Notes: generated by a model from the sequence alone, not told the origin. Numbered from the stretch's first letter, positions 32,519 through 41,723 are shown. The stretch is DNA of 64,000 nucleotides from Prevotella sp. BV3P1 (GCF_000479005.1 NZ_AWXC01000021.1:1-64000); one strand, 5' to 3'. Numbers and translations: made by a program.

Positions 32519-32692
32519 CTATTTATTCATAGGAAAGTCAAAGTACTTAGCACCATTTGGTCCGATTTCTTCATCTTCCCAGTCATCAACATCTATGTTC
32601 ATTTTTGGATCTTTACCTGGAGAAGCAGCTGCCAATATGGGTTCACCCACTTCAAAAATAGTAATTTCAGGTGATATATATTTCTTTTTCAT
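32519..32692 (-). CDS. Short SP-motif peptide following a fimbrillin-like gene
   Basis: The 57-residue protein reads MKKKYISPEITIFEVGEPIL, then AAASPGKDPKMNIDVDDWED and PNGAKYFDFPMNK. It shares the KK.YISP.I..F.V...AASP.G core with the peptide at 211-393. It starts 43 bp after the stop of the fimbrillin-like gene on the same strand and is followed by a terminator, so it closes that operon. Function unknown. Confidence 0.7.
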   Translation of the reverse strand: MKKKYISPEITIFEVGEPILAAASPGKDPKMNIDVDDWEDEEIGPNGAKYFDFPMNK

Positions 32693-32735
32693 CTTATGTA
32701 TATTTTTCTTTTCCTATCATTTTATTTGTTAGACA

Positions 32736-34415
32736 TCAGAATTCAAAAACAGGGCGTACCATGTTTTCAGTTTTTGTTGTACGTGCCCATTGCCGGTATT
32801 GCTTCACTCTGGTATTATAAAACCATACCTTCGAAGGGTCTATATTTTCAGATGGATTTAGCCAGTACCGACAATACTCGTCATCATGTCCCAAGTCCCA
32901 TACATAAAAAGAATTATAAGCTAAGCGTCTTTCTCCTCCGTGAATTGACCCTGGATACTGTTCGGTCCCTGACAACAATTTATCAAGAGCACCATAATCC
33001 CTGGGCTGGTTTTTATAGTGTAGCTGCCCATCATATTGAGTACCGCCACAAGCAGCAAATATCAAATCAAATTCACGGAAACCTGGTACATACCATTGAG
33101 TCCATGAAGGAGCTTTGCCTAAATATTTGTTTTGTGAAAACCATGTATTTATATTTTCTAAATCCGAGTAAGAGAAAAATATATTACCGTCATATTTTCG
33201 CAACCATCTCAATGAAATGGCAAGTCCATGCTTACTATAAGGTGCTTGTCCACTGCCATTCTCGTTTATATATGCTATCATAGCGACGGGATTTTCGTGA
33301 GCTGCAATAGCATCCTCACTATATTGGTAAATATTTCCAGCATCGGAAATGACCCAACCCAGTTTAGGTTCTTGTAATTTAGGTTTTTGGTCTGGGTAAC
33401 CAATAAAGTCATCCGTTATAGTAATCGTGTATTTGTATCTTTTTCCTGCTTTCAAATCAGCTTTGAAAGGAAAATAAGTAATGCCATAACTATTGTAGTC
33501 GCCAACAACATATTGACCTGTGCTGTGGTCATAAATTTTACATTTCATCCATACATAGGAATAAACGTTTTGTTCGTCATTCTCATCAATAGCCTTATTA
33601 ATGTCTGCAATTCTAACGCCTGACTTGGGATTCCACGGTTGATGATTCAACGGAACTAAAAAAATGTCTTGGCTGGCATTAAGATATGATTTATCTGCTT
33701 TTTCAAAGTTGTCTATATCAAATGAATATTCGCCAAGTCCTAATAAATCCCTTGCCATGCGTGTTTGAACCGCCCCATTTCCCAGCATTGTAAACTCTGC
33801 TTCATGATACACCCCCTTTAAGCCGATTTGCTTGATGTCCATGATTTCAAGATTGTTTGACTTATTGGAAATTCCAAACTTGATTTGTGAAAGGAGGTGA
33901 TGGAATTGTAATTTTACGGTACCATGATTTGTTTGTTTATATTCATCTGATTCGAAAGCTGCCATATAATCCTCGTTTCCCCCCGAATATGCACCAAGGC
34001 TTACCTCGTGGTTGCTCCATACATCTATTTCCGGTCTGCTTCCAAAATTATTGGGAGAGTTGACCGCAACAAAATGCAGGGGTTCATTTTCCAACCATCT
34101 CTTTCTCTCTTTCTTGTCTTTATATGAGAATATGCCATTACCTTGATTGACTATTTCAACATTATCCATATATGGTTCTTCTTCTCCTGGGTCGTCAAGG
34201 AACGCATACACATAAAAGTTTTTCAATTTCTTGACATAGTTTTGCGAGTCAAACGAAGTGCGAGTTCCTGTTTTCTCTTCGGAAACAGTGAACTTAATGG
34301 CATCGCTCGGCATCTTGCTTCTATCCTCCAGCTCTTCTTCCGTACAAGACGTGAAGCCCAATGATAACATGGCTATAAACAAAGCCATTGAATGTAATAA
34401 ATTAAAATGTTTCAT
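32736..34415 (-). CDS. Fimbrillin-family lipoprotein on the mobile element
   Basis: The 559-residue protein has a lipoprotein signal (LGFTSC, Cys about 24), a KTGTRTSF motif and a beta-rich fimbrillin region with FHHLLSQIKFGISN. The C-terminal ~200 residues form a second domain (LGWVISDAGNIYQYSEDAIA, WYVPGFREFDLIFAACGG, ending ENMVRPVFEF) like FISUMP/lectin-like adhesin tips. Its ATG overlaps the stop of the replication initiator gene (ATGA), so the two are translationally coupled. It may help mating-pair contact or adhesion of cells that carry the element. Confidence 0.8.
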   Translation of the reverse strand: MKHFNLLHSMALFIAMLSLGFTSCTEEELEDRSKMPSDAIKFTVSEEKTGTRTSFDSQNYVKKLKNFYVYAFLDDPGEEEPYMDNVEIVNQGNGIFSYKDKKERKRWLENEPLHFVAVNSPNNFGSRPEIDVWSNHEVSLGAYSGGNEDYMAAFESDEYKQTNHGTVKLQFHHLLSQIKFGISNKSNNLEIMDIKQIGLKGVYHEAEFTMLGNGAVQTRMARDLLGLGEYSFDIDNFEKADKSYLNASQDIFLVPLNHQPWNPKSGVRIADINKAIDENDEQNVYSYVWMKCKIYDHSTGQYVVGDYNSYGITYFPFKADLKAGKRYKYTITITDDFIGYPDQKPKLQEPKLGWVISDAGNIYQYSEDAIAAHENPVAMIAYINENGSGQAPYSKHGLAISLRWLRKYDGNIFFSYSDLENINTWFSQNKYLGKAPSWTQWYVPGFREFDLIFAACGGTQYDGQLHYKNQPRDYGALDKLLSGTEQYPGSIHGGERRLAYNSFYVWDLGHDDEYCRYWLNPSENIDPSKVWFYNTRVKQYRQWARTTKTENMVRPVFEF

Positions 34416-35686
34416 TTTGAATAATTATTTGGTTTAATATTTATTGGATCTATATGCCAGCCATATACTTTTAAATTTTTAGAAAAAACAAAATCTATTA
34501 AGCATTTCTGTTGGTATTTCTTAGAACCCTGTTGAAATTTTGGCTGCTTCTGTTTTTCGTAGATTACCTGAATCACCTGTGAATAGGTATCGTTGTTTTG
34601 CCGTTGTTCCTCGTCAATCTTGGCCATATAGTAATCTGCTGCATCGGCATCCAAATAAAAATTCAGCAGTTGGCGTACCGTGTCTCTTTGGAAATCTCCA
34701 TCGAGGCTAAGCCAGTCAGTTTGCTTATAAGTCCTTTCCTTTGAAATCTTTTTGTCATCTTTCTTTTCGAATGGAAATAGCGGAGTATCGCCTTCCTGCC
34801 ATGGTCGATCCTTATCGGCATCTTTAGACTTTGGAAACTCTCTTGAATAAACGTAAAAGCGCAGGTTCCTGGGTGAGCCGTTTCTGCCACGCCCATAACG
34901 GTCTGCCACTTCAAAATCGAACCACACATCACATTGATTGTTTTGATAAAGCTCATACAATTCTCGTTGTGCTGGCAGGATAACTTTCTCTACCATCGTT
35001 TTGAAACGCTGATATTTCTCTTTTTCCAGCAGCTCTCCAGTCTTAGGATCATGGAGTTCTGATAGTCCGAAGGTAAAGCGGAAGGTTTCGACCGACATTT
35101 TCAAGATTCTCTTCTTGTAAGTTTCATCGGGAGTCGTAGGGTCGATATAGCGGAAATCACCCGAATAGAGGCAGCATATCTCATAGAATTTTTGCGAGTA
35201 TTTCGAATTCAGCAAGATTGCCGTATGCAGATTGAGGATGGTAAACGACTTGGTAAGATTGATTACGTACTCATACAGTTCTGGAGAGACACGTATGGTA
35301 TAATCATTTGTCGAGGTGTTCCATCTGAAAGCATCTATCCAGTGAAAGTAATCCACCACCAGCTGTTTGTCTTCATTCTCATGAAACTGGATGATTGCTT
35401 TTTGGGCCAGAGACCGCACCGTCTTGTAGGTACGCATAACGTTGGTATTTCCACCGACCGAAGCCAAATCCCGATCCGTCATATTGAACACGAGGTTCTG
35501 CCAGTTATCACGCATCTCCAATCTCATTTCCTCATACCGCATCTTGATAGCCTCCGATAGTTTATAGAGAAAACGGCGTTCCATCATCGTATAGCGAAGA
35601 GGAGAACGAAGAATAAGGTTGTTGAAACTGAATGAGCATTTGCCCACGTCGCCATTTTCAATGAGGGTGATTCGTCTTTTTGTCAT
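34412..35686 (-). CDS. Rep_3-type (RepB family) replication initiator
   Basis: The 424-residue protein has the Rep_3 tandem winged-helix layout: LRYTMMERRFLYKLSEAIKM in the first domain, then TKSFTILNLHTAILLNSKYS with SQKFYEICCLY, and MSVETFRFTFGL followed by KYQRFKTMVEKVILPAQREL in the second. Such proteins bind iterons and open the plasmid origin. Four 22-bp repeats lie about 230 bp upstream. The C-terminal third (about 290-424) is charged and not conserved in the family. A replication gene inside a tra-bearing element beside a tRNA suggests a replicating ICE or an integrated conjugative plasmid. Confidence 0.88.
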   Translation of the reverse strand: MTKRRITLIENGDVGKCSFSFNNLILRSPLRYTMMERRFLYKLSEAIKMRYEEMRLEMRDNWQNLVFNMTDRDLASVGGNTNVMRTYKTVRSLAQKAIIQFHENEDKQLVVDYFHWIDAFRWNTSTNDYTIRVSPELYEYVINLTKSFTILNLHTAILLNSKYSQKFYEICCLYSGDFRYIDPTTPDETYKKRILKMSVETFRFTFGLSELHDPKTGELLEKEKYQRFKTMVEKVILPAQRELYELYQNNQCDVWFDFEVADRYGRGRNGSPRNLRFYVYSREFPKSKDADKDRPWQEGDTPLFPFEKKDDKKISKERTYKQTDWLSLDGDFQRDTVRQLLNFYLDADAADYYMAKIDEEQRQNNDTYSQVIQVIYEKQKQPKFQQGSKKYQQKCLIDFVFSKNLKVYGWHIDPINIKPNNYSK

Positions 35687-35748
35687 TGTTAACCCCTTTA
35701 ATTAAATTTTCAGAATTGATAATCCTTGATGTCGTAGCGAAAATTTGA

Positions 35749-35800
35749 TTAAAGGGTACCGGGAAGACAACTGTCAGCTGGTTCGGTAATTGTATTAAAG
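35749..35800. repeat. Shared 52-53-bp motif, copy 1 (upstream of rep)
   Basis: This segment, from TTAAAGGGTACC to TTCGGTAATTGTATTAAAG, is about 85 percent identical to 49395-49447. Both copies lie upstream of minus-strand operons, so they may be a shared promoter or operator. ACCG...CGGT bracket an ACTGTCAGCTG core. Confidence 0.65.
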
Positions 35801-35917
35801 CGCATCGAAACGACAATTCAAATGTAGGTAAATTACAAGACAGAGCAAAGGAAATGCGACAAAAATTCAAAAAGTCAGATTGTTGCCTTAAATAATCAAG
35901 GAAAAGAAGGAGGACTC

Positions 35918-36005
35918 TTCTCAAAAGGTTACTTAATCGTTCTCAAAAGGTTACTTAATCGTTCTCAAAAGGTTACTTAATCGTTCTCAAAAGGTTACTT
36001 AATAA
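35918..36005. other. Iterons of a candidate replication origin
   Basis: Four directly repeated 22-bp units start at 35918, 35940, 35962 and 35984; the core is CAAAAGGTTACTTAAT and the last unit is slightly short. A fifth partial copy (TTCTCAAAAGGTTAC) is at 36160-36174 and AAAGGTTACTT recurs at 36900-36910. AT-rich DNA (36006-36120) follows. This is the standard build of an iteron origin for a Rep_3 protein. Confidence 0.88.
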
Positions 36006-36389
36006 CAGGTAAGCACTCTGATTTTCAAGAGCTTACAACGCTCTTAAATAAAGCTTATAAATAAAAATAATAAATAAAGCTTTATACGCGCGCGAGAGAA
36101 ACTTTTAACTAAAGGGAAAAAAATAAGGTCGATGCCGTACAGAAGCCGAGTCTCCAGTCTTCTCAAAAGGTTACGAAGTGGACTAATGACCGTGGATATT
36201 TTTCATAAACTCCCCAAAAAAATCAAGGTTATTTTATTTTTATCCCGATAAAACAACGATAAGATTACGACTTTTTCAAAGGCAACCAGTAAGACTATAT
36301 GCAGCATTGATGTCAGATCGACCTTTTCCCTCCAGTTCTACCATTCCGAGTAGTGGTGTCACCGATTACCTTTTACCCTTTTTGTTTTT

Positions 36390-36806
36390 ATGCTTGTTTG
36401 TTATTTTGGTTTTATGATTGGCAAAGATTATGGTTATTTGAATAACATATATTTTGTTTTTATACTTGTTTGCTATTTTGTTTTTATGATTTGCAAAGTT
36501 TATGGTTGTTTGAATAACATATATTTTGCCTTTTTGTTTAGCAACGTTTATATTCGGTTGCTAAACATATACTTTGTTTTATTGCTTGTTTATTATTTTG
36601 GTTTTTTGATTGGTAAAGTTTATGATTGTTTGAATAACATATATTTTGTTTTTTTGTTTAGCAACGATTATATTCGGTTGAAAAGCATATACTTTGTTTT
36701 ATTGTTTGTTTGTTATTTTGGTTTTTTGATTAACAATAAAACATATCGACAAATCGAACTTAGCACAGGGTTTCAGGATGAATTTAGAAAGAAATGGGGA
36801 AAATGA
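36390..36806 (+). repeat. 120-bp tandem repeats with an open frame next to the origin
   Basis: T-rich repeats of two kinds alternate: a 72-bp unit (starting TTGTTTGTTATTTTGG) and a 48-bp unit (TTTAGCAACG..TATATTCGGTTG). The plus frame is open for 138 codons with the repeat CYFGF.IGKVYGCLNNIYF, because every unit is a multiple of three without stops. It could be a repetitive membrane peptide or noncoding origin/incompatibility DNA. The flanks 36175-36389 and 36807-36974 hold no other gene. Confidence 0.6.
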
Positions 36807-36974
36807 GATAGAAACATCATGTACAAAGGGATTGAAACAGGGCGTAGAAAATGTGTAGCAAGTTGTACCTTTAGGCGCCTATTTTTCAAATCGGCACATA
36901 AAGGTTACTTGCCCACAAAAGTGGGAGAAATATCGTCGCAACTCCGATATTAGGACAAAAAAATGATGCGTCTT

Positions 36975-37364
36975 TTAGATTTTTAGCAATCTTTTGAAGA
37001 TATCAGATTGCTGCTTTTTCATGGTGGCCATCACTTTTTTTAGGTCAGAAACATGAGGGAGAATAATTTCTTCGTAGTATTCTTTGTCTAATGCTCCTTT
37101 GTAAATTAGTTCATTAGCACGCTTGGTAATCTGATTAAGATTTACTCCTTGCTTAGAAATTTCGTGATTAAATTCGGTTATCAAGTCGGCTAATTTATTC
37201 AAAGATTCGATGCGTTTTACAGTTCCTTTGTCATCGAATTGTGCCACTGCATCACGAATCATAGAAGCCATTTGATTGTAATTTTTGGCTTTATTTTTGA
37301 ATAAGTCCAACTCCTTTTTGTTAAGATGGAGATTGATACGATTTGTCCTTTTGTCTTCTTTCAT
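36975..37364 (-). CDS. MobC-like relaxosome accessory protein
   Basis: The 129-residue basic protein starts MKEDKRTNRINLHLNKKELD, a ribbon-helix-helix type opening, followed by FKNKAKNYNQMASMIRDAVA and a long helix with EFNHEISKQGVNLNQITKRA, the usual MobC pattern. MobC proteins bind oriT and help the relaxase. ATG 37364 is preferred over TTG 37376. It is divergent from the relaxase gene, with the candidate oriT between them, whereas these genes usually point the same way. Confidence 0.82.
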   Translation of the reverse strand: MKEDKRTNRINLHLNKKELDLFKNKAKNYNQMASMIRDAVAQFDDKGTVKRIESLNKLADLITEFNHEISKQGVNLNQITKRANELIYKGALDKEYYEEIILPHVSDLKKVMATMKKQQSDIFKRLLKI

Positions 37365-37454
37365 GCGCTGATTCAATGATATTCTTACTTAAAGATACTA
37401 AAATTCGGCGAGGCTATAGAACTTTAATTCAGCTAAAAATGTTATATTTGCATC

Positions 37455-37550
37455 GTAGTTTCGAGGCACTTTAATTTATTGACCAATGTGATTTAGCAGA
37501 TGCCATCCTGGTTATCTTTATCGAAACTACCTTTACATCAATTAAAGTGC
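37455..37550. other. Candidate oriT / regulatory region with nested inverted repeats
   Basis: GTAGTTTCG (37455-37463) pairs with CGAAACTAC (37522-37530), and GCACTTTAATT (37466-37476) pairs with AATTAAAGTGC (37540-37550). The pairs are interleaved, so alternative structures are possible. A TATATTTG promoter element (37443-37450) faces the relaxase gene, whose ATG is at 37552. Location between mobC-like and relaxase genes is typical of oriT. Confidence 0.6.
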
Positions 37551-37551
37551 G

Positions 37552-39153
37552 ATGATAGCAACTATTCTCCATTCAAGCAGCACATTCAATGCTGTCAATT
37601 ATAACGAAAGAAAGGTGTCTAAGGGTTCGGCAGAACTCTTGGAAATCTCAAATTTTGACTATCTTCAAAAAACAGGAAACGTTACAGCTGCCAACTTACA
37701 GGAGTATCTAATGAAGTATTCGTCTATCAATCAAAACATCAAGAATACCCAGTTTCATGTCTCCATATCATGTAAGAAGCAGGAATATACGCATGACCAG
37801 TTACTGGATATTGCGCATCAGTACCTTAAAGAAATGGGGTATGCTGACAAGGGACAACCAGTCTTGATCTATGCGCACCACGATACAGGCAACAATCATA
37901 TCCACATTGTGACGAGCAGAGTTAATCCACAAGGCAAGAAGATAGAACATGACAACGAAAGACTACGTTCTCAGGCTATCATCAATAAAATCATGGGAAT
38001 AGAACCAAAGCATGAAGCAAAGAGTATCATTCAGAAGGCTATGGAGTATTCTTTTGCAACGTTGGGACAATTTCAGGCTATTCTGGAGAGCAATGGGTAT
38101 GAGAGCTATGTGGAAGATGACCAGCTCAATGTCAAGAAAGGGGGTACTGTGCTTGATAGCATTGTCATCAAAGAGATAGAACTGGCGATGACAAAGACGA
38201 CGAAGGAGGAAAGCAGCAAGCAGCGCAAAAGGTTAAAGGCCATCCTTTTGAAATATAGGGGATTGACTTCAAACAAAGAAGATCTAAATAAGATGCTGAA
38301 AAAGAAGCTGGGCATATCTCTCGTCTTTATAGGGAAGAAAGATGTTCCTTATGGATATATGGTGGTGGATCACAAAAACAAGGCAGTATATAAAGGTAGC
38401 GACATCTTAGACATAAAGACTTTACTTGCTTTCAAGCAGCAGCAAGATATACTTGTCGGAGAAAGTGAGAAGGCTATTTTAGGCTTTGTACACAAACTGA
38501 TTGAGGAAAACGATAAACTTACTATCGGCGAGATAAACAAGTCGCTGTGGTGGAAATATAGGGTCAATATCTATCACGATGGGTATATCAGAGATAAGCA
38601 GCGCAAAATTTCGATTGCGGTTGATGAGAAGGACTTTTCTATTTTACGCAAGAATTTCAGGAGGCAATGGATCCAGGGATTCAATCCTGCGACCGAAGAA
38701 GAGAGGGCTATCCTTTGCAAGCTTGGACATATCGATGATGAGGGTGTTATTCAGATCTGTCCTGATAGGAACAAAGAAAAGAGTGATGGTACTGTAAACC
38801 AAATCAAGGAGATATTGGGGACTGCTGAAAGAGGACAACTATATGACAATCTACGTATTGCTAAAATCCTTATATTCAGAAGAGAGGTTTCGGTCTATGC
38901 CGTCGATATGGGTAACTCCACAATCGTCAATCTGCGGGATACGGATATAGACCTATCCCAGTTTGCAACGCACGAGAGGGGGGCGGTAGCTATGCCACCT
39001 CCTACAAGTCCACAAAACACAAATTCCCAACATATCAATGCTGGGAACTTATTGCGTCCTACTGGCTCTGCCCATAATTCTAATCGTGAGTGGGAAGTTG
39101 GCGGAGGAAGTAACTGGGATGATATAGACGACGAGAGAAGGTTTAAGCGTTAA
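37552..39153 (+). CDS. Relaxase (MOBP-type mobilization nuclease, MobB-like)
   Basis: The 533-residue protein has the relaxase domain in its N-terminal third: candidate catalytic Tyr near residue 17 or 37, HVSIS (69-73), and the metal-binding AHHDTGNNHIHIVTSRV (108-124), the HxDxxxxHxHxV motif of Bacteroidales relaxases. The rest (200-533) is not related to a domain I know; the C-terminus is Pro/Asn-rich. It would nick oriT and pilot the strand into the recipient through the coupling protein. Confidence 0.92.
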   Translation: MIATILHSSSTFNAVNYNERKVSKGSAELLEISNFDYLQKTGNVTAANLQEYLMKYSSINQNIKNTQFHVSISCKKQEYTHDQLLDIAHQYLKEMGYADKGQPVLIYAHHDTGNNHIHIVTSRVNPQGKKIEHDNERLRSQAIINKIMGIEPKHEAKSIIQKAMEYSFATLGQFQAILESNGYESYVEDDQLNVKKGGTVLDSIVIKEIELAMTKTTKEESSKQRKRLKAILLKYRGLTSNKEDLNKMLKKKLGISLVFIGKKDVPYGYMVVDHKNKAVYKGSDILDIKTLLAFKQQQDILVGESEKAILGFVHKLIEENDKLTIGEINKSLWWKYRVNIYHDGYIRDKQRKISIAVDEKDFSILRKNFRRQWIQGFNPATEEERAILCKLGHIDDEGVIQICPDRNKEKSDGTVNQIKEILGTAERGQLYDNLRIAKILIFRREVSVYAVDMGNSTIVNLRDTDIDLSQFATHERGAVAMPPPTSPQNTNSQHINAGNLLRPTGSAHNSNREWEVGGGSNWDDIDDERRFKR

Positions 39154-39160
39154 GCCATGA

Positions 39161-39970
39161 CTACCACTCGGCAGTAGGCTTTGGTTGCTTTGCTGGTGCA
39201 AAGATTCTGTTAAGATTCTGATGAGATAACGAAACTTCATCTAAGAAGGATATGAAGATGGTCGCTGAATTGGTTATTCCCATTATAACTTTCATATTCC
39301 CTGATTGCCACTCTGCTTTGGGCAAGATTGCCCCCGATTTACATAAGCTAAACCAGTGAGCAGAGAATTGGCGGAAAAGCTCACCTTGGTGCAAAGGTTG
39401 CAGTTTAACAATGGAGTACTCCTTGGTTGGTTTGCCGTACTTTTGAGAGAGATAGGTTTCTAATCTTTCAGTAAGGCTAACCAGTTGGTTGTGCTGATCA
39501 ACATTATGGACATCAAATAAACATTGATTCTTGGGCAAACGCTCTTGCTCATATAAGGCTGATGGCATATAACAAAAACCTTCCGTTTCAGGTAAAGGAG
39601 TTTTAACTGTAACAGAAACTAATTTGTTTTCAAGGAAATAGTCGCAATCTGTAAAATAAAGTGGTGATGTTCCTTTTGTATAGTTTTCATTGTCAGAAGC
39701 CGTGATGTCGGCGGCTGGGGAGATAATATTATCAACATCGAAACCAATCCCATTGATGGAAAGAATATATTTTGACAGCATGGTAATGGAATCTGTTACT
39801 TCTGTTGCCTCTTTCTTCTTCTGTGTTTGGCTCCAGTATTCATCAAAGTTCATTCCCAACTGATAATAGCCCAAGATAGGCTCTTGTGGCTTATTACCAG
39901 TGTCCTCCTGCGCAAAGACGGTGCATGAGAAAAGCACTGATAGGATTAGTAGGGTGTATCGACGAATCAT
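39161..39970 (-). CDS. Secreted protein of unknown function
   Basis: The 269-residue protein has a cleavable signal peptide (MIRRYTLLILSVLFSCTVFA, then QEDTGNK). The mature part contains EPILGYYQLGMNFDEYWSQT and KYILSINGIGFDVDNII, with mixed alpha/beta character. No family recognised. It is the last gene of the long minus-strand accessory operon and converges with the relaxase gene (7-bp gap). Confidence 0.75.
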   Translation of the reverse strand: MIRRYTLLILSVLFSCTVFAQEDTGNKPQEPILGYYQLGMNFDEYWSQTQKKKEATEVTDSITMLSKYILSINGIGFDVDNIISPAADITASDNENYTKGTSPLYFTDCDYFLENKLVSVTVKTPLPETEGFCYMPSALYEQERLPKNQCLFDVHNVDQHNQLVSLTERLETYLSQKYGKPTKEYSIVKLQPLHQGELFRQFSAHWFSLCKSGAILPKAEWQSGNMKVIMGITNSATIFISFLDEVSLSHQNLNRIFAPAKQPKPTAEW

Positions 39971-40044
39971 ACATTACTGTTTTTGATTAAAGACTACAAA
40001 GATAACGTTATGATATGGATTTTTATTGCTATTTGTCATTTATT

Positions 40045-41217
40045 TCACTCACTGGAGCCAAAAACTGACGAAACCAGGCTGTCGTAGGTACGGTGAGCGA
40101 GTGATGAGAGTATGGCACTGCGTTCCTTACAGGACGGCAAATTACAGTAATATCCTCCAATGGTATTGAGGATTGGTGTTTCGGGAAGTGGATGCCCACA
40201 ATAGCTTGCTGAAATGACGTATTCACCATCTTTTTGTTTACGGATGAGTACATCAGAATAGGTAAGTTCATCATTGCATTTCAGGTTGAGGAAACTTTCC
40301 TTTAATCCTAACTTATATAATGGAACGTCTTTCTTACTATTCACTACTAATAGAGGTTGGACGGAACGCAAAGTCTCGACTTGGCTATTATCCAATAGCG
40401 CAACGGTTCGGCCACGCAAGCCAAACACATTATATTCATACAAGAACACTCCCTTCTGACAGGCAAAAGCATCAATTGCATCATCATCGAAGGTCAGATA
40501 AGAATCCTCGACCTGAATAAAAACGATGGTATCAGGCGAGATTTCACGTTTCTTATCAAGGAACATCTTATATAATGCCGTGTTCTGTGTTCTTTGGTTT
40601 CTAAGAGTCTGCGCAGTGGCTTGTATAAGGCTTATCATATAAGGTGCTTGCTGTGCAATCAAATCTGATAGATAACCTAACAGAGTAAGTCCTATACGGC
40701 TGAAATTCCATTCATGATTTTTGACCAACTCAATCTGTTCGTTATTGTCGATGCATACCGCAACAGAATGTGCTGTAATAACGATCGAAGTAATGCGTAC
40801 CTCTCTGATATATCCGACTCCTTCCATTGTAACAGGGATAGTTATGATAGGATAGTTCAGGCAATCCTGGCCAACCAGTATGCGCAAATAGTCCAGTGTT
40901 TGTTGGGTTGTCGCTGTAGTCAGGACGCTGATTTGATTGTTTTTCCTAACGTTGGACGTCTCAATATGGAGTCGTAAATCCAGCAAAATCTTTGCACCGT
41001 AGCGAGAAATAACCATATAGGAATAGATGGTATCTCCGTCAGAGAAATCGGTGATTTCCCAGCCCAACGTAAGGTATAGCTTATCGGCATCGGCACCAAT
41101 GACGACAAAAGAGGTACCGACATCAAAAAGTACAAGTGCCTTCTCTGCATCATGCAGAGAGTGGCACTTGTACAATTCTTTCACGAGGTTTTCTAACCTC
41201 TTTGTAGATTCTATCAC
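40045..41217 (-). CDS. Uncharacterised 390-residue protein of the accessory operon
   Basis: A soluble protein with no signal peptide. The N-terminal part (ALVLFDVGTSFVVIGADADK, about 27-46) could bind a small ligand but matches no motif I can name. The C-terminal part has two CDELTYSDVLIRKQKDGEYV-type strands and a YCNLPSC pair of cysteines. It starts at GTG 41217, overlapping the lipoprotein stop (GTGA), hence translational coupling. Confidence 0.72.
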   Translation of the reverse strand: MIESTKRLENLVKELYKCHSLHDAEKALVLFDVGTSFVVIGADADKLYLTLGWEITDFSDGDTIYSYMVISRYGAKILLDLRLHIETSNVRKNNQISVLTTATTQQTLDYLRILVGQDCLNYPIITIPVTMEGVGYIREVRITSIVITAHSVAVCIDNNEQIELVKNHEWNFSRIGLTLLGYLSDLIAQQAPYMISLIQATAQTLRNQRTQNTALYKMFLDKKREISPDTIVFIQVEDSYLTFDDDAIDAFACQKGVFLYEYNVFGLRGRTVALLDNSQVETLRSVQPLLVVNSKKDVPLYKLGLKESFLNLKCNDELTYSDVLIRKQKDGEYVISASYCGHPLPETPILNTIGGYYCNLPSCKERSAILSSLAHRTYDSLVSSVFGSSE

Positions 41218-41717
41218 GGCAAAGGTATTTCAAAGGTCTTTACTACATTCTTGCCTTCTCGGTCGAAGAATACCCAGCGTTCAGCACGATATTTGATACC
41301 GTCTTTATCGACACATTCATAGTCGAGCTTCACTTTCCAGCCCGACCATTCACCTTTTGGAGTGTTCTTGAAAATCATCGTCTGTACTTCTGTGGCTGCG
41401 TTCATCTGCCGACGCATCAGATTTACCGTATATACATCAGCTTTGGATATATCAGTTACTCCCTGTGTTTTGGCCATGAGGTTCTTCGTCACAACGTCCA
41501 TCACCTTTAGCATACCAGTAATCTCTTTACGAGTAAAGTAGTTTACGCCGAAGGCTGAATCAGGCTCTGTATGGGCAGTCAGTTTCAGCTGCTTGGGATA
41601 GTCAAGCGAGGCTTTAAGATTTTCCTGCGCCTTTTCAAACATTCCGTCCTTGGGTGAATGGCACGCACTTACAAAGGCGCATACTGCGAAGATGAGAATA
41701 TATGTCAGTTTTTTCAT
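41214..41717 (-). CDS. Small lipoprotein of the accessory operon
   Basis: The 167-residue protein has a lipoprotein signal (FVSAC, Cys about 19). The mature part has a helical start and a beta-rich end (KLDYECVDKDGIKYRAERWV). No family recognised. Such small lipoproteins in conjugative elements can act in entry exclusion, but nothing here shows that. It overlaps the next gene by 4 bp. Confidence 0.75.
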   Translation of the reverse strand: MKKLTYILIFAVCAFVSACHSPKDGMFEKAQENLKASLDYPKQLKLTAHTEPDSAFGVNYFTRKEITGMLKVMDVVTKNLMAKTQGVTDISKADVYTVNLMRRQMNAATEVQTMIFKNTPKGEWSGWKVKLDYECVDKDGIKYRAERWVFFDREGKNVVKTFEIPLP

Positions 41718-41723
41718 CGTTCC

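Noticed and set aside
32696-33283. 195-codon plus-strand ORF antisense to the second fimbrillin gene
   Set aside because: Antisense shadow of a gene with signal peptide and domains; no features of its own.
35918-36005. Direct repeats considered as a CRISPR array
   Set aside because: The 22-bp units abut with no spacers, and the adjacent gene is a Rep_3 initiator; they are iterons.
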